Part shown: positions 1-7,221 of the stretch, piece by piece
How the letters are laid out: each line of letters begins with the position of its first letter
Numbering within the stretch: the stretch's first letter is position 1
Assembly (NCBI GenBank): GCA_017464815.1
Contig: JAFTYI010000027.1
Location: 1-64,000, forward strand
Length of the DNA stretch: 64,000 nucleotides
Direction: 5' to 3'
DNA from: Bacteroidaceae bacterium
Lineage (GTDB): Bacteria; Bacteroidota; Bacteroidia; Bacteroidales; Bacteroidaceae
Notes under the pieces: generated by a model
The model's database searches: none
Seen by the model: only the letters and a program-made list of their open reading frames with translations
What the model was told of the DNA's origin: nothing
Translations under genes and position numbers: made by a program

Positions 1-22
1 AAACCCTAAACCCTAAACCCTA
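1..22. repeat. (AAACCCT)x3 simple repeat
   Basis: Three 7-bp units AAACCCT followed by ACACC lie directly before the first gene. The unit equals the plant-type telomere repeat, but the setting is bacterial and the similarity is probably chance. A looser ccctacaccctacacc stretch occurs near 57330. Confidence 0.6.
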
Positions 23-30
23 CACCTCCC

Positions 31-900
31 ATGTCAATAGCCATACTGATGACCGTACACAACCGGCGAGAAACCACGCTGCGATGCCTGCAACACCTTG
101 CAGACCAAGCATACGGTCGTGGAAACGAAGACGAAGAAGAAGGAAGAGAAGAAGCCGACCAACCCATCCGTTGGCACCTCTACCTCACCGATGACGGATG
201 CACCGACGGAACGGCAAAGGCCGTCAAAGAACTGCTGCAAGAGCGCGTCACCATCATCCAAGGCAACGGCCAGCTCTATTGGAATCGCGGTATGCACATG
301 GCTTGGAAAGCAGCCCGGTCAGTCAGCGACTACGACTTCTACCTTTGGCTCAACGACGACACGATGCTTCACCCCACAGCCATCCGCCACCTGCTCGAAT
401 GTTCACGCATGAAAGCCCATCAAGCCATCATAGCCGGATGCATCTCATCCACCCAACCACCCTACGTCACCACCTATGGCGGCCGCACGCACAAAGGATG
501 GATTTCGTGCAACGGACAGATGCAACCCCTCCGACTGATGCATGGCAATGCCGTGCTCATACCCCGTTATGCCTACCACCGCATAGGCATCAACGACCCC
601 TACTACCGCCACGCCTTCGGCGACTACGACTATGCCCTATCAGCCAAAGCAAAAGGCATCAGCGTCTTCACCACCAGCCATCACATAGGCACGTGCGACG
701 TCAGCAACCAACATCCCGCCTGCTTCAATCCCCGCCTGCCCATCAACCATCGGTTCATGGCCCTTTATGCACCCACCAGCTACTACCATCCCGTTGATGC
801 CTTCCACTTCGACCGCAAGCATAACGGACTTCTCACCGCCCTTGTCCGCTACACCTACCTCCACCTCTCCACCCTCATACCCGCTTGTTGGAGAGGGTAG
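31..900 (+). CDS. Family 2 glycosyltransferase
   Basis: A 289-aa cytosolic GT-A fold transferase that would move a sugar from a nucleotide donor to a surface polysaccharide acceptor. The N-terminus (SIAILMTVHNRR) is the usual GT2 first strand. DDGCTDGT lies at residues 54-61, and LNDDT (107-111) carries the metal-binding Asp pair. The later HAFGDYDY region (about 205) fits the catalytic-base segment. The start at 31 gives a complete N-terminus. An acidic insertion at residues 29-44 (NEDEEEGREEAD) between the first two strands is unusual. A hairpin terminator follows ten bases after the stop, so the gene probably ends a polysaccharide operon lying left of the window. The exact sugar cannot be read from sequence. 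Confidence 0.9.
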   Translation: MSIAILMTVHNRRETTLRCLQHLADQAYGRGNEDEEEGREEADQPIRWHLYLTDDGCTDGTAKAVKELLQERVTIIQGNGQLYWNRGMHMAWKAARSVSDYDFYLWLNDDTMLHPTAIRHLLECSRMKAHQAIIAGCISSTQPPYVTTYGGRTHKGWISCNGQMQPLRLMHGNAVLIPRYAYHRIGINDPYYRHAFGDYDYALSAKAKGISVFTTSHHIGTCDVSNQHPACFNPRLPINHRFMALYAPTSYYHPVDAFHFDRKHNGLLTALVRYTYLHLSTLIPACWRG

Positions 901-909
901 AAACGAAAA

Positions 910-938
910 AAAGAACGTGGGCGAAACCCACGTTCTTT
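910..938 (+). terminator. Hairpin terminator after GT2
   Basis: A perfect 12-bp stem AAAGAACGTGGG / CCCACGTTCTTT with a 5-nt loop (CGAAA). The T-run is short, but the position fits transcription ending after the glycosyltransferase. Confidence 0.7.
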
Positions 939-979
939 CCTGTCATTCATCCGAGGTATGACCGGGTTGTAACTTGAAT

Positions 980-1096
980 GAAAAATCCGCGTTATCCGTG
1001 CCTAAAAAATCAGTGCCGCAGGCTTTTCTGTTCTTCTGTTCTTCTGTCTAAAGAAAACAATCCGTGTCATCCGCGTCATCCGTGCCTAAAAATTAC
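980..1096. repeat. Dispersed CCGCGTCATCCGTG-type repeat, two copies
   Basis: Two copies of an element built from 9-bp steps (AATCCGCGTTATCCGTGCC, then AATCCGTGTCATCCGCG...CCTAAAAA) lie between convergent genes. The same family recurs at 2236-2640, 24349, 52247-52487 and 59971-60071, always between genes. Confidence 0.8.
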
Positions 1097-1581
1097 AGCG
1101 GATTACCACCCGTTCCGCTTCCACCATCATCATCGGTTCCACCTTCATCATCAGCCGAGCCATCCGAAGCCTTCTTCTCATCAACAGCCCAAAGGAACCA
1201 GTCAACCGCCTCGGGCTGCATCGAGCGTGTAGCCACCGACTTGTCGGCGTTGCGAGTCATCTCGGGAACGAAACGAACGCGGATGCTCTTAATCTGCGAT
1301 GGCGAAACCTCCTCCTCAGTCTCCACACCCTGCTTCTGACTGTTGATGGTGTAGCGGAAGCTTCCCAGTCCCTCCAACGAAACACTGCGGCCTTGCGCCA
1401 TGAAGGTGCTCATCACCGCACCCAACTCACTCAGTACAGCCAACGTGTCGCTCAGCGTCACCGTCGAACGGTCGCTCAGAGCCTTACCCAACTGCTTGGT
1501 ACTCACCTGCTTGCCTACCACCACTGCCTGCGGATAGTAAAGCCCGCTCTTCTTCTGCAATCTTGCCTTGTAAAATGCCAT
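1093..1581 (-). CDS. HU-like DNA-binding protein
   Basis: A 162-aa protein of the Bacteroidetes HU/IHF-like family. It should bind DNA as a dimer and shape the nucleoid. The first 120 residues hold the conserved pattern: MAFYKARLQKKSGLYYPQAV, the VSTKQLGKALSDRSTVTLSD helix pair and a SLEGLGSFRYTI beta-arm start. The tail is acidic and Gly-rich (DDEGGTDDDGGSGTGG), as is common in this group. I chose the ATG at 1581 because AGGAG lies 10 nt upstream; an in-frame TTG two codons earlier is less likely. It is divergent from a DUF4248 gene, a pairing often seen at the edge of Bacteroides/Prevotella polysaccharide loci. Confidence 0.88.
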   Translation of the reverse strand: MAFYKARLQKKSGLYYPQAVVVGKQVSTKQLGKALSDRSTVTLSDTLAVLSELGAVMSTFMAQGRSVSLEGLGSFRYTINSQKQGVETEEEVSPSQIKSIRVRFVPEMTRNADKSVATRSMQPEAVDWFLWAVDEKKASDGSADDEGGTDDDGGSGTGGNPL

Positions 1582-1961
1582 AATCAAATTTCTCCTTTTC
1601 TTTTAATTAGTTAAACAAAAAATAAATAAACACTTTTCACACTTCCCGACCCACCTTGTTGTTCATTCCATGAATGAATGCGATTCATTCACCGACTGAA
1701 TGCCGTTCATTCCACGAGTGAATGAGGCCGTTCCATGTTGTCATACAAACACACCGCGCGCACAACGTATCTTTTTGACGTTGTAAAGATACGACATTTT
1801 CCCGACCTCATACGCGCTACACACCGCTACGTAGCGATAAGTTGCGCTGGGAAAAATAAGTCCCTTTAGAAAGAAAACAAGTGTGCAATAATTTTGGAAA
1901 AACGACAAAAAATCCGTACCTTTGTACCATGTTTAACAAATTAGAAGAGAAAAGAACAACA
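1582..1961. repeat. Intergenic region with 22-bp array and palindrome
   Basis: This gap separates the divergent HU-like and DUF4248 genes. It holds a degenerate tandem array at 1661-1727 in which TTCATTC recurs at 1662, 1684 and 1706, exactly 22 bp apart. Each unit is itself nearly palindromic (TTCATTC...GAATGA). At 1766-1793 an inverted repeat CGTATCTTT / AAAGATACG follows. The right end carries the promoter of the DUF4248 gene. Confidence 0.75.
1893..1924 (+). promoter_or_regulatory. Promoter of DUF4248 gene
   Basis: TTTG at 1893-1896 and TAccTTTG at 1917-1924 are separated by 20 bases, matching the Bacteroidetes -33/-7 consensus. Transcription should start near 1931, which rules out the upstream in-frame ATGs at 1881 and 1929. 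Confidence 0.8.
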
Positions 1962-2174
1962 ATGGAAAATCCCCGTACTTATGGCAAAGGCGAGCTTGCC
2001 TCACTTTATGCTCCCAACATTGCTCCATCATCCGCCTGCAAGCGTCTCACAGCATGGATGCTCCATCACCCCACCCTCATGAGCGACCTCCGCCAAACCG
2101 GCTACACCGAGAAGCAACGCACCTTCACACCCCTGCAAGTCCGCCTGATATTCGAAGCCCTTGGTGAGCCGTAA
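1962..2174 (+). CDS. DUF4248 protein
   Basis: A 70-aa protein of the DUF4248 family (MENPRTYGKGELASLYAPN ... FTPLQVRLIFEALGEP). The family is small, helical and common in Bacteroidales, and has no known biochemical role; the fold suggests a helix-turn-helix-like DNA-binding protein, which is inference. The start at 1962 is set by the promoter at 1893-1924. Its divergent neighbour is the HU-like gene, a known pairing. Confidence 0.8.
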   Translation: MENPRTYGKGELASLYAPNIAPSSACKRLTAWMLHHPTLMSDLRQTGYTEKQRTFTPLQVRLIFEALGEP

Positions 2175-2710
2175 TTCAGCTACGAGTGATGAGCTACGAG
2201 CTACGAGTGTGAGCCATGCCGTCTCTTTGATTATTTGGCGCGGATTGCGCGGATAAAAATTGCCATGCGGCACTTGTGATGGCACGCAGATGACGCGGAT
2301 TGGGCAGATGACCGCGGATAAAATTTGCCATGCGGCACTGAAAACAAAGAAAATCCGCGTCATCCGCGTCATCTGCGTCTAAAAAATTGCCATGCCGTCT
2401 CTGTCATCCTGAGGGCACCGAAGGATCTGTGAACGGGAGCAGGAGTAATGAAAAAAGTGGATGCACTAGAGATCCTTCCCTCCGTAAACTCCGTTCAGGA
2501 TGACAAAACGATGGAGGAGGAAAACAATGAAAAATCCGCGTCATCCGCGTCATCTGCGTCTAAAAAATCAACAGAGGAAGAAAACAAGAAAAATCCGCGC
2601 AATCCGCGGAGTTCCCTTGAGCAAAGCGAAAAATCCGCGCCTAAAAAAATGTTTTCAGGTTCATACCGTCCTTGTCATGCTGAGCGAAGCCGAAGCATCT
2701 GTAAGCACAA

Positions 2711-2753
2711 AAAAAGAGGCGTCACACAAGAGGCGGATGTGGTGCCTCTTTTT
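2711..2753 (+). terminator. Terminator-like hairpin
   Basis: A 10-bp stem AAAAAGAGGC / GCCTCTTTTT with the T-run built into the 3' arm. No gene ends just before it; it may insulate the island from the left flank. Confidence 0.45.
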
Positions 2754-2949
2754 CTTTTCTATTAAAATTCCCTATGTCCTAAAACACAGGCTTCACCAAT
2801 TCCACCCGAAGCAATTGGAATAAGACTCGTATAATGTTAAAAAAAACATTTTTTAATATTTTTATTGCGTTATTTGCGAATTATTGCGCAAACAATTGAA
2901 ACAGAGCAATGCAAAATTTCAATAAACAGAAAAATAATCGCAAATATGT

Positions 2950-2997
2950 TTTGTTATCCGTAAGTTTATTTATACCTTTGTGGCGTTGGATAACAAA
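2950..2997 (+). promoter_or_regulatory. Promoter framed by a 10-bp inverted repeat (operator)
   Basis: TTTG at 2950-2953 and TAccTTTG at 2973-2980 (19-base spacing) form the promoter of the next gene. A perfect inverted repeat TTTGTTATCC (2950-2959) / GGATAACAAA (2988-2997) overlaps the -33 element on one side and the expected start site on the other. The geometry suits a dimeric repressor, plausibly the winged-helix protein encoded downstream. Confidence 0.65.
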
Positions 2998-3013
2998 CTA
3001 ATTTTTCTAAGAT

Positions 3014-4063
3014 ATGAAATCACTTAACTACCGACTGTACAACGAGATTGCAAAGGGATTGGATTATACACGAGCCATAGCCTTCAGCATATTGGTCAAG
3101 CAACACGACCTTGTTTCATCAACCGTCAAAGGGTGTACGGTAAACAAACTGCATGAAATGACGGGACTCCATCCCAACACCATCAAAAAACATCTGCTGA
3201 AACTGGCTGAAATGGGCCTGATTGATGAACTCCCGAACAGAAGCATCGTCTTCAAAAGCCTGTCAAACAAGCATGAAAACCGCAATATGCCACCACTGGA
3301 TTTCGACCAGTTCAAGACGCTGACCGAAATCGAATATGCCATCTACACCGTAGCTATTATGGAACGGCTGAAACGAATGAAATATACCGAAGAAAAATGC
3401 AAAGCCCGCTTCAACCCCACGAAAGGCGATGATTTTGAAGCTGCACGCAAGTATTGCCGCAAACACAACATCACCAGACCTTTTCGAAACAACGGACTTT
3501 CATTTGACGGGATGGCTGAAGAACTGAAGATTTCAAGCACCACGGCAGAGGGAATCATCAAATTTGCCGTCAAGCATAACTTCCTCGAGAAGCACAACCG
3601 ACAAATACAAGTACCAAACTGGGATGTGATGAAAAAAATACCGAATGAAGCAGCTTTCCTTGAAACAGTAGGTGCCCACTTCTGCACAAAGAACAATGTC
3701 TATAAGGTGCTTGCAAACGCATACACCATCATCGACCCCAAACTACATAAATACGAAGTGGATGCGACCGACAACAAAGTTGAACTTCCCAAATGGCAGA
3801 CGGCAGAAAACCTACTCCATAAAATCCAATTGGAAAAACAAGACGCAAAGAAAAAGTCCGCGGAAAAAGGCACATCCAAGTCCGCGAAAGCGAAAAAAAT
3901 GGAGAATCAACCTTGCGCGACCATCGAAAATTATGAAAATTTGGGTCAAAATATAAAAAATAAGGTTTTAGATGATGTTTTTACTTCTCAATCACTTGTT
4001 TCTCTACTGTCTGCTCCCTCCGGTCAAGAACAACATCATCCACATGGTAATATTAGTTCATAG
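3014..4063 (+). CDS. Winged-helix protein of mobile-element type
   Basis: A 349-aa protein with a clear winged-helix region at residues 42-75 (VNKLHEMTGLHPNTIKKHLLKL) and a second helix-turn-helix-like stretch near 165-192 (MAEELKISSTTAEGIIKF). A Lys-rich linker (about 275-300, AKKKSAEKGTSKSAKAKK) leads to a low-complexity tail. Similar proteins occur in Bacteroides plasmids, phages and integrative elements as replication or regulatory proteins; I cannot assign a specific one. Its promoter lies within an inverted repeat, which suggests autoregulation. It opens the AT-rich island, but no integrase or relaxase lies nearby. Confidence 0.6.
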   Translation: MKSLNYRLYNEIAKGLDYTRAIAFSILVKQHDLVSSTVKGCTVNKLHEMTGLHPNTIKKHLLKLAEMGLIDELPNRSIVFKSLSNKHENRNMPPLDFDQFKTLTEIEYAIYTVAIMERLKRMKYTEEKCKARFNPTKGDDFEAARKYCRKHNITRPFRNNGLSFDGMAEELKISSTTAEGIIKFAVKHNFLEKHNRQIQVPNWDVMKKIPNEAAFLETVGAHFCTKNNVYKVLANAYTIIDPKLHKYEVDATDNKVELPKWQTAENLLHKIQLEKQDAKKKSAEKGTSKSAKAKKMENQPCATIENYENLGQNIKNKVLDDVFTSQSLVSLLSAPSGQEQHHPHGNISS

Positions 4064-4319
4064 AAAGTGAAGACAAGAGAGGAAGACAAGAAACAAGATT
4101 GAAGCAAATGCTAAGCAAATGCACGAGCAATACTACAAGAATACGCGACGTATAACAAACGTATAACACAGTTATAGCGTTGTTATCGCTTTGCGACAGA
4201 AAGAGAGGGGTGAACTTTGGTTCATACCCCTTGGCATCATTCTGCCAACCCCTTGGTATTTTCATCACACCCCCTCTTTTCTATTTTGTCAGTGCTTCCA
4301 ATTTTTCCTGTAAAAACCT
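4064..4319 (+). other. Intergenic region with nested hairpins at 4200-4279
   Basis: No gene. Two CGTATAACA direct repeats lie at about 4150-4168. From 4200 to 4279 the RNA could form an outer stem (AAAGAGAGGGGTGA with TCACACCCCCTCTTTT) around two hairpins, GGGGTGAAC/GTTCATACCCC and TTGGCA/TGCCAA. This may be the 3' end signal of the winged-helix transcript or part of the regulation of the next unit. Confidence 0.4.
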
Positions 4320-4350
4320 TTTGCCGTTCCAAAAATGTTTTTTACCTTTG
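4320..4350 (+). promoter_or_regulatory. Promoter of the leader RNA / helicase operon
   Basis: TTTG at 4320-4323 and TAccTTTG at 4343-4350 are 19 bases apart, a good Bacteroidetes promoter. Transcription should begin near 4357, about 247 bases before the helicase start codon. Confidence 0.8.
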
Positions 4351-4356
4351 TCGTGC

Positions 4357-4588
4357 CGTTAGGTGCCAAGTGCATCTTTCGGAGACATATAGGAATGCGT
4401 TCGTATGTTCTAAGTTGACAAATCACCACACCGTTAACTTGAATTTTAGAATATGAAAGGAGCGCGATTCCCTTTGGTCGTCGTATCTTAACCGATATAA
4501 CGCCAAGGGTGAGTTGCATTCATATCTTTAATTCAAGGTTTGTGGTGAACCCGTCAGCAAAGATATATCAGAGTGGCTCACCTTTTTT
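4357..4588 (+). ncRNA. Structured leader RNA with competing terminator
   Basis: A long leader that folds, by hand, into one rod. The closing stem is TCACCACA (4423-4430) with TGTGGTGA (4541-4548). It is followed inward by CTTGAATT (4438-4445)/AATTCAAG (4530-4537), ATATGAA (4451-4457)/TTCATAT (4519-4525), CCCTTTGG (4470-4477)/CCAAGGG (4503-4509), and an apical CGTcGTATC/GATATaACG hairpin with a 6-nt loop. A terminator stem GGTGAACC (4544-4551)/GGCTCACC (4575-4582) followed by six T (4583-4588) uses bases 4544-4548 of the closing stem, so the two folds exclude each other. The helicase ATG is 15 bases after the T-run. It may be an attenuator or riboswitch-like leader, or a free small RNA. I recognise no known family. 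Confidence 0.65.
4575..4588 (+). terminator. Intrinsic terminator before helicase operon
   Basis: The 3' arm GGCTCACC pairs with GGTGAACC (4544-4551; seven of eight pairs) and is followed directly by TTTTTT. It lies inside the transcript between promoter and first start codon, so read-through would be needed for helicase expression. Confidence 0.6.
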
Positions 4589-4603
4589 GTATGTCTTAAT
4601 CCC

Positions 4604-7213
4604 ATGAAAACAGTTTTGTGCCAAAAGGGCCATAATCGGCACATAGAAGAATTGCTGTATATGAATACACAAACATTCGGTTATAATATGTTGAATGACA
4701 CTAATAAAGTGCAATCATTCATTGAATCTGTTGGTTTCCGCATGTGTTCCAAACGTACTGAACCCGCACGTGAAGCACGTTTTTCCTCATATGACGATGC
4801 CGGATTCTCGAAACGTTCAAAAGATTTCTTGAAGAGTAGAAATATTTCATCCCTTTGGACACATCAGTTCAATGCCATTGTTGAAGCCAAAAAGGGGAAC
4901 AATGTTTGTGTTACCACTTCGACAAGTTCGGGCAAAACGGAGATATTTCAAGTCTCAGCCATTGAAGTGTTGGAAAAGAACCCGAAAGCTAAGGTTTTGG
5001 CAGTGTATCCCATGAAAGCACTGAATAGGCAACAGGTCGAACGTTGGGAAAAAACGGGTTATAGTGTCGGTAAGATTGATGGTGACAATACTGGCAATGA
5101 CGAACGAAAAGCTATTTTGGACAATAATCAAATTGTCGTTATGACACCTGATGTCATACATGCTTTCTTATTGGGACGTTTGAATGATTCAAATATAGGA
5201 AGTTGCATAAGGAATTTTATAAAGAACATATCCCTTGTTATCATAGATGAACTTCATCTGTACAAAGGTGTTTTTGGCACAAATTCGGCTTATTTGTTCC
5301 GAAGATTGAACAATGTCCATCGTCTGTTGCGCAAAAACGATCAATTCCCCCAATATATTGCTGCATCAGCAACCTTGCCCAATGCTGCGGAACATTCTTT
5401 TAATATAACAGGAGTAAACGGTTTCGTTGAAATAGGAATAGAACAAGATGCATCACCCGCAGCAGAAAAGACCTTCTTTTATGTAGATGTACCTGATGCG
5501 CCAAAGAACAGTGGTTCGGATTTGGTTCTTTCACTCGTCAATGCTTTTGCAAAAGTGGAGAATGCCAAAAGCATCACATTTGTCGAAAGCCGTCAGCGAA
5601 CTGGCGAAATGGCCATACAAAGCAATCCTGAATCAGGCATATTCCCCTACCGTGCAGGATATGAAAAAGACACAATAGATAAAATAACCGAAAGTCTTCA
5701 TAAGGGCAACTTCAAGGGAGTTGTAAGTACAAGTGCGTTGGAAATAGGCATAGACATTGATGGCTTGAACATTGCTATCATTGCAGATATGCCACACGAC
5801 AAGAACAGCTACCAACAGCGTATCGGCCGTGTGGGACGATTTGGGTGTAACAAGAGTTATGTCATTATTGTACGCACTGGCTCATTCGCCTCTCAATTGC
5901 TATTTGAAAAGTTCGACTATGACATTGACAAAGTTTTGCCCGACTATGAACCCGCCTTATATTTGGAGGACGAAAGTGTGCAGAACATCCATGCTTTTTG
6001 CCATGTTGGAGACCATGACAACTGCGAATATAGCCAATGGAAAGGAAATGTAACCCAAAATAGGAAGTTTGAGTATACAGACTGTTTCCCCGCATCTTTT
6101 GCCAAACTCTGCCAAGAGGTGTTGTCCGGACAAACTACACGCAGTTATGATGATATTACTTCCGAAAGCCCACACCATGATTATCCATTACGGTTTTTTG
6201 GAAAACAATATGACATCGTTGCAGCACCAAACGAGAAGAACACAATACCCCGTGAGCGAATAAACCGAGAAATGGTTGCAACAGAAGGATATGTAGGAGC
6301 CGTCAGAAATACCATGATTGGGAAGGTGGCCATGAAGGAACGTATTGTGAAAGTAGATAATATCAAAGGTGAAATTTGGGCAAAAAAGGAATATAACCAT
6401 TTCTTGACGACACAAGCAAACCACAGAAAGATATTGATACCCAACTTCAAGAAAGAATATAGGAATGGAACGGTTTATTATGATAGCACCAAGGTTTACA
6501 ATATGAGGGTAAGGGAGTTTCATAATATTTTTGGGTTTTATGAAAAGAAAAATGGCGAGAAGTTTTACCATCAATATGAACACGTTTTTCAGATGCCCGA
6601 ATTTGTAACGACAGGAACCATCATTTTTCATCCATCATTCAATAAGTCGGGAGTGAAGATTAACGATATTGCAAAAATATTATTCGAAACATTCCTGCAA
6701 AGGAAAGCCTTTGACAGAAACGACATCGAACACATTGGTACCAAATTGTTCAACAGTAATGAAGAACTAAAAATGAATGACAGGTTTGTTGCACTCTATG
6801 ACATCAAATCGTTGAACATAACAAGTCGAATCATAGATGACAGATTGATGAAGGACTTGTTCGGCTATCTGCATGACTACAAAGACATCATAGCACCTAC
6901 TATATGCCCCAATGTAAACAATGAAACAATGAAAGCTATAGAAGACTTGTGTTTGAGCATCATTAAGAACAAAGCAGACATTGCTTATAAGGAGCTCGGC
7001 AATGAGTACTTCTATAAATGCGGCACGGAAGTGTGGTATTTGAAGGAAACAGATGGTGAGGATGAAGAGTATGAAAGAATCCACGCGATATATGTAGGAA
7101 ATGGGAATTGCATCAACACCTGCGTCCTAATGCTCAATAACAGTTTCATTCCCAATGTGCCAATTGACAGGATTGAAGCGACAGAAAATACAGAATACGA
7201 ACGAATTGATTAG
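4604..7213 (+). CDS. Superfamily 2 DEAD/DEAH-box helicase (YprA/MrfA-like core)
   Basis: An 869-aa helicase. The core occupies residues 80-420: WTHQ (Q motif, 85-88), TSTSSGKT (Walker A, 105-112), YPMKALNRQQ (motif Ia, 135-144), DELH (motif II, 215-218), SATLPN (motif III, 255-260), FVESRQRTG (motif IV, about 326), STSALEIGID (motif V, 375-384) and QQRIGRVGR (motif VI, 404-412). The core resembles the YprA/MrfA repair-helicase group. The remaining 450 residues are unfamiliar and lack an obvious four-Cys cluster of the DUF1998 type. The start is uncertain; ATG at 4661 (residue 20) is possible. It ends eight bases before the next gene, so the two are co-transcribed. Helicases with large unknown partners in AT-rich islands are often phage-defence genes; that role is inference. 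Confidence 0.85.
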   Translation: MKTVLCQKGHNRHIEELLYMNTQTFGYNMLNDTNKVQSFIESVGFRMCSKRTEPAREARFSSYDDAGFSKRSKDFLKSRNISSLWTHQFNAIVEAKKGNNVCVTTSTSSGKTEIFQVSAIEVLEKNPKAKVLAVYPMKALNRQQVERWEKTGYSVGKIDGDNTGNDERKAILDNNQIVVMTPDVIHAFLLGRLNDSNIGSCIRNFIKNISLVIIDELHLYKGVFGTNSAYLFRRLNNVHRLLRKNDQFPQYIAASATLPNAAEHSFNITGVNGFVEIGIEQDASPAAEKTFFYVDVPDAPKNSGSDLVLSLVNAFAKVENAKSITFVESRQRTGEMAIQSNPESGIFPYRAGYEKDTIDKITESLHKGNFKGVVSTSALEIGIDIDGLNIAIIADMPHDKNSYQQRIGRVGRFGCNKSYVIIVRTGSFASQLLFEKFDYDIDKVLPDYEPALYLEDESVQNIHAFCHVGDHDNCEYSQWKGNVTQNRKFEYTDCFPASFAKLCQEVLSGQTTRSYDDITSESPHHDYPLRFFGKQYDIVAAPNEKNTIPRERINREMVATEGYVGAVRNTMIGKVAMKERIVKVDNIKGEIWAKKEYNHFLTTQANHRKILIPNFKKEYRNGTVYYDSTKVYNMRVREFHNIFGFYEKKNGEKFYHQYEHVFQMPEFVTTGTIIFHPSFNKSGVKINDIAKILFETFLQRKAFDRNDIEHIGTKLFNSNEELKMNDRFVALYDIKSLNITSRIIDDRLMKDLFGYLHDYKDIIAPTICPNVNNETMKAIEDLCLSIIKNKADIAYKELGNEYFYKCGTEVWYLKETDGEDEEYERIHAIYVGNGNCINTCVLMLNNSFIPNVPIDRIEATENTEYERID

Positions 7214-7221
7214 TCTTCTAT

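Larger units (their letters stand above)
2175..3013. repeat. 839-bp intergenic region rich in dispersed repeats
   Basis: No gene is visible. The region holds at least six copies, in both orientations, of the CGCGGATGACGCGGAT family (2236-2388 and 2525-2640). It also holds an inverted pair of the widespread TGTCATCCTGAG...AAGGATCT element (2402-2428 and 2470-2505) with a third copy at 2673-2700, and a hairpin with stem AAAAAGAGGC / GCCTCTTTTT (2711-2753). The right 200 bp are very AT-rich and lead into the promoter of the next gene. Confidence 0.8.

Noticed and set aside
1..22. Eukaryotic telomere or contig-end telomere
   Set aside because: Only three units inside clearly bacterial DNA; too short for a telomere.
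4357..4588. Retron or type III toxin-antitoxin RNA
   Set aside because: No reverse transcriptase and no ToxN-like gene nearby; no short tandem RNA repeats in the leader.
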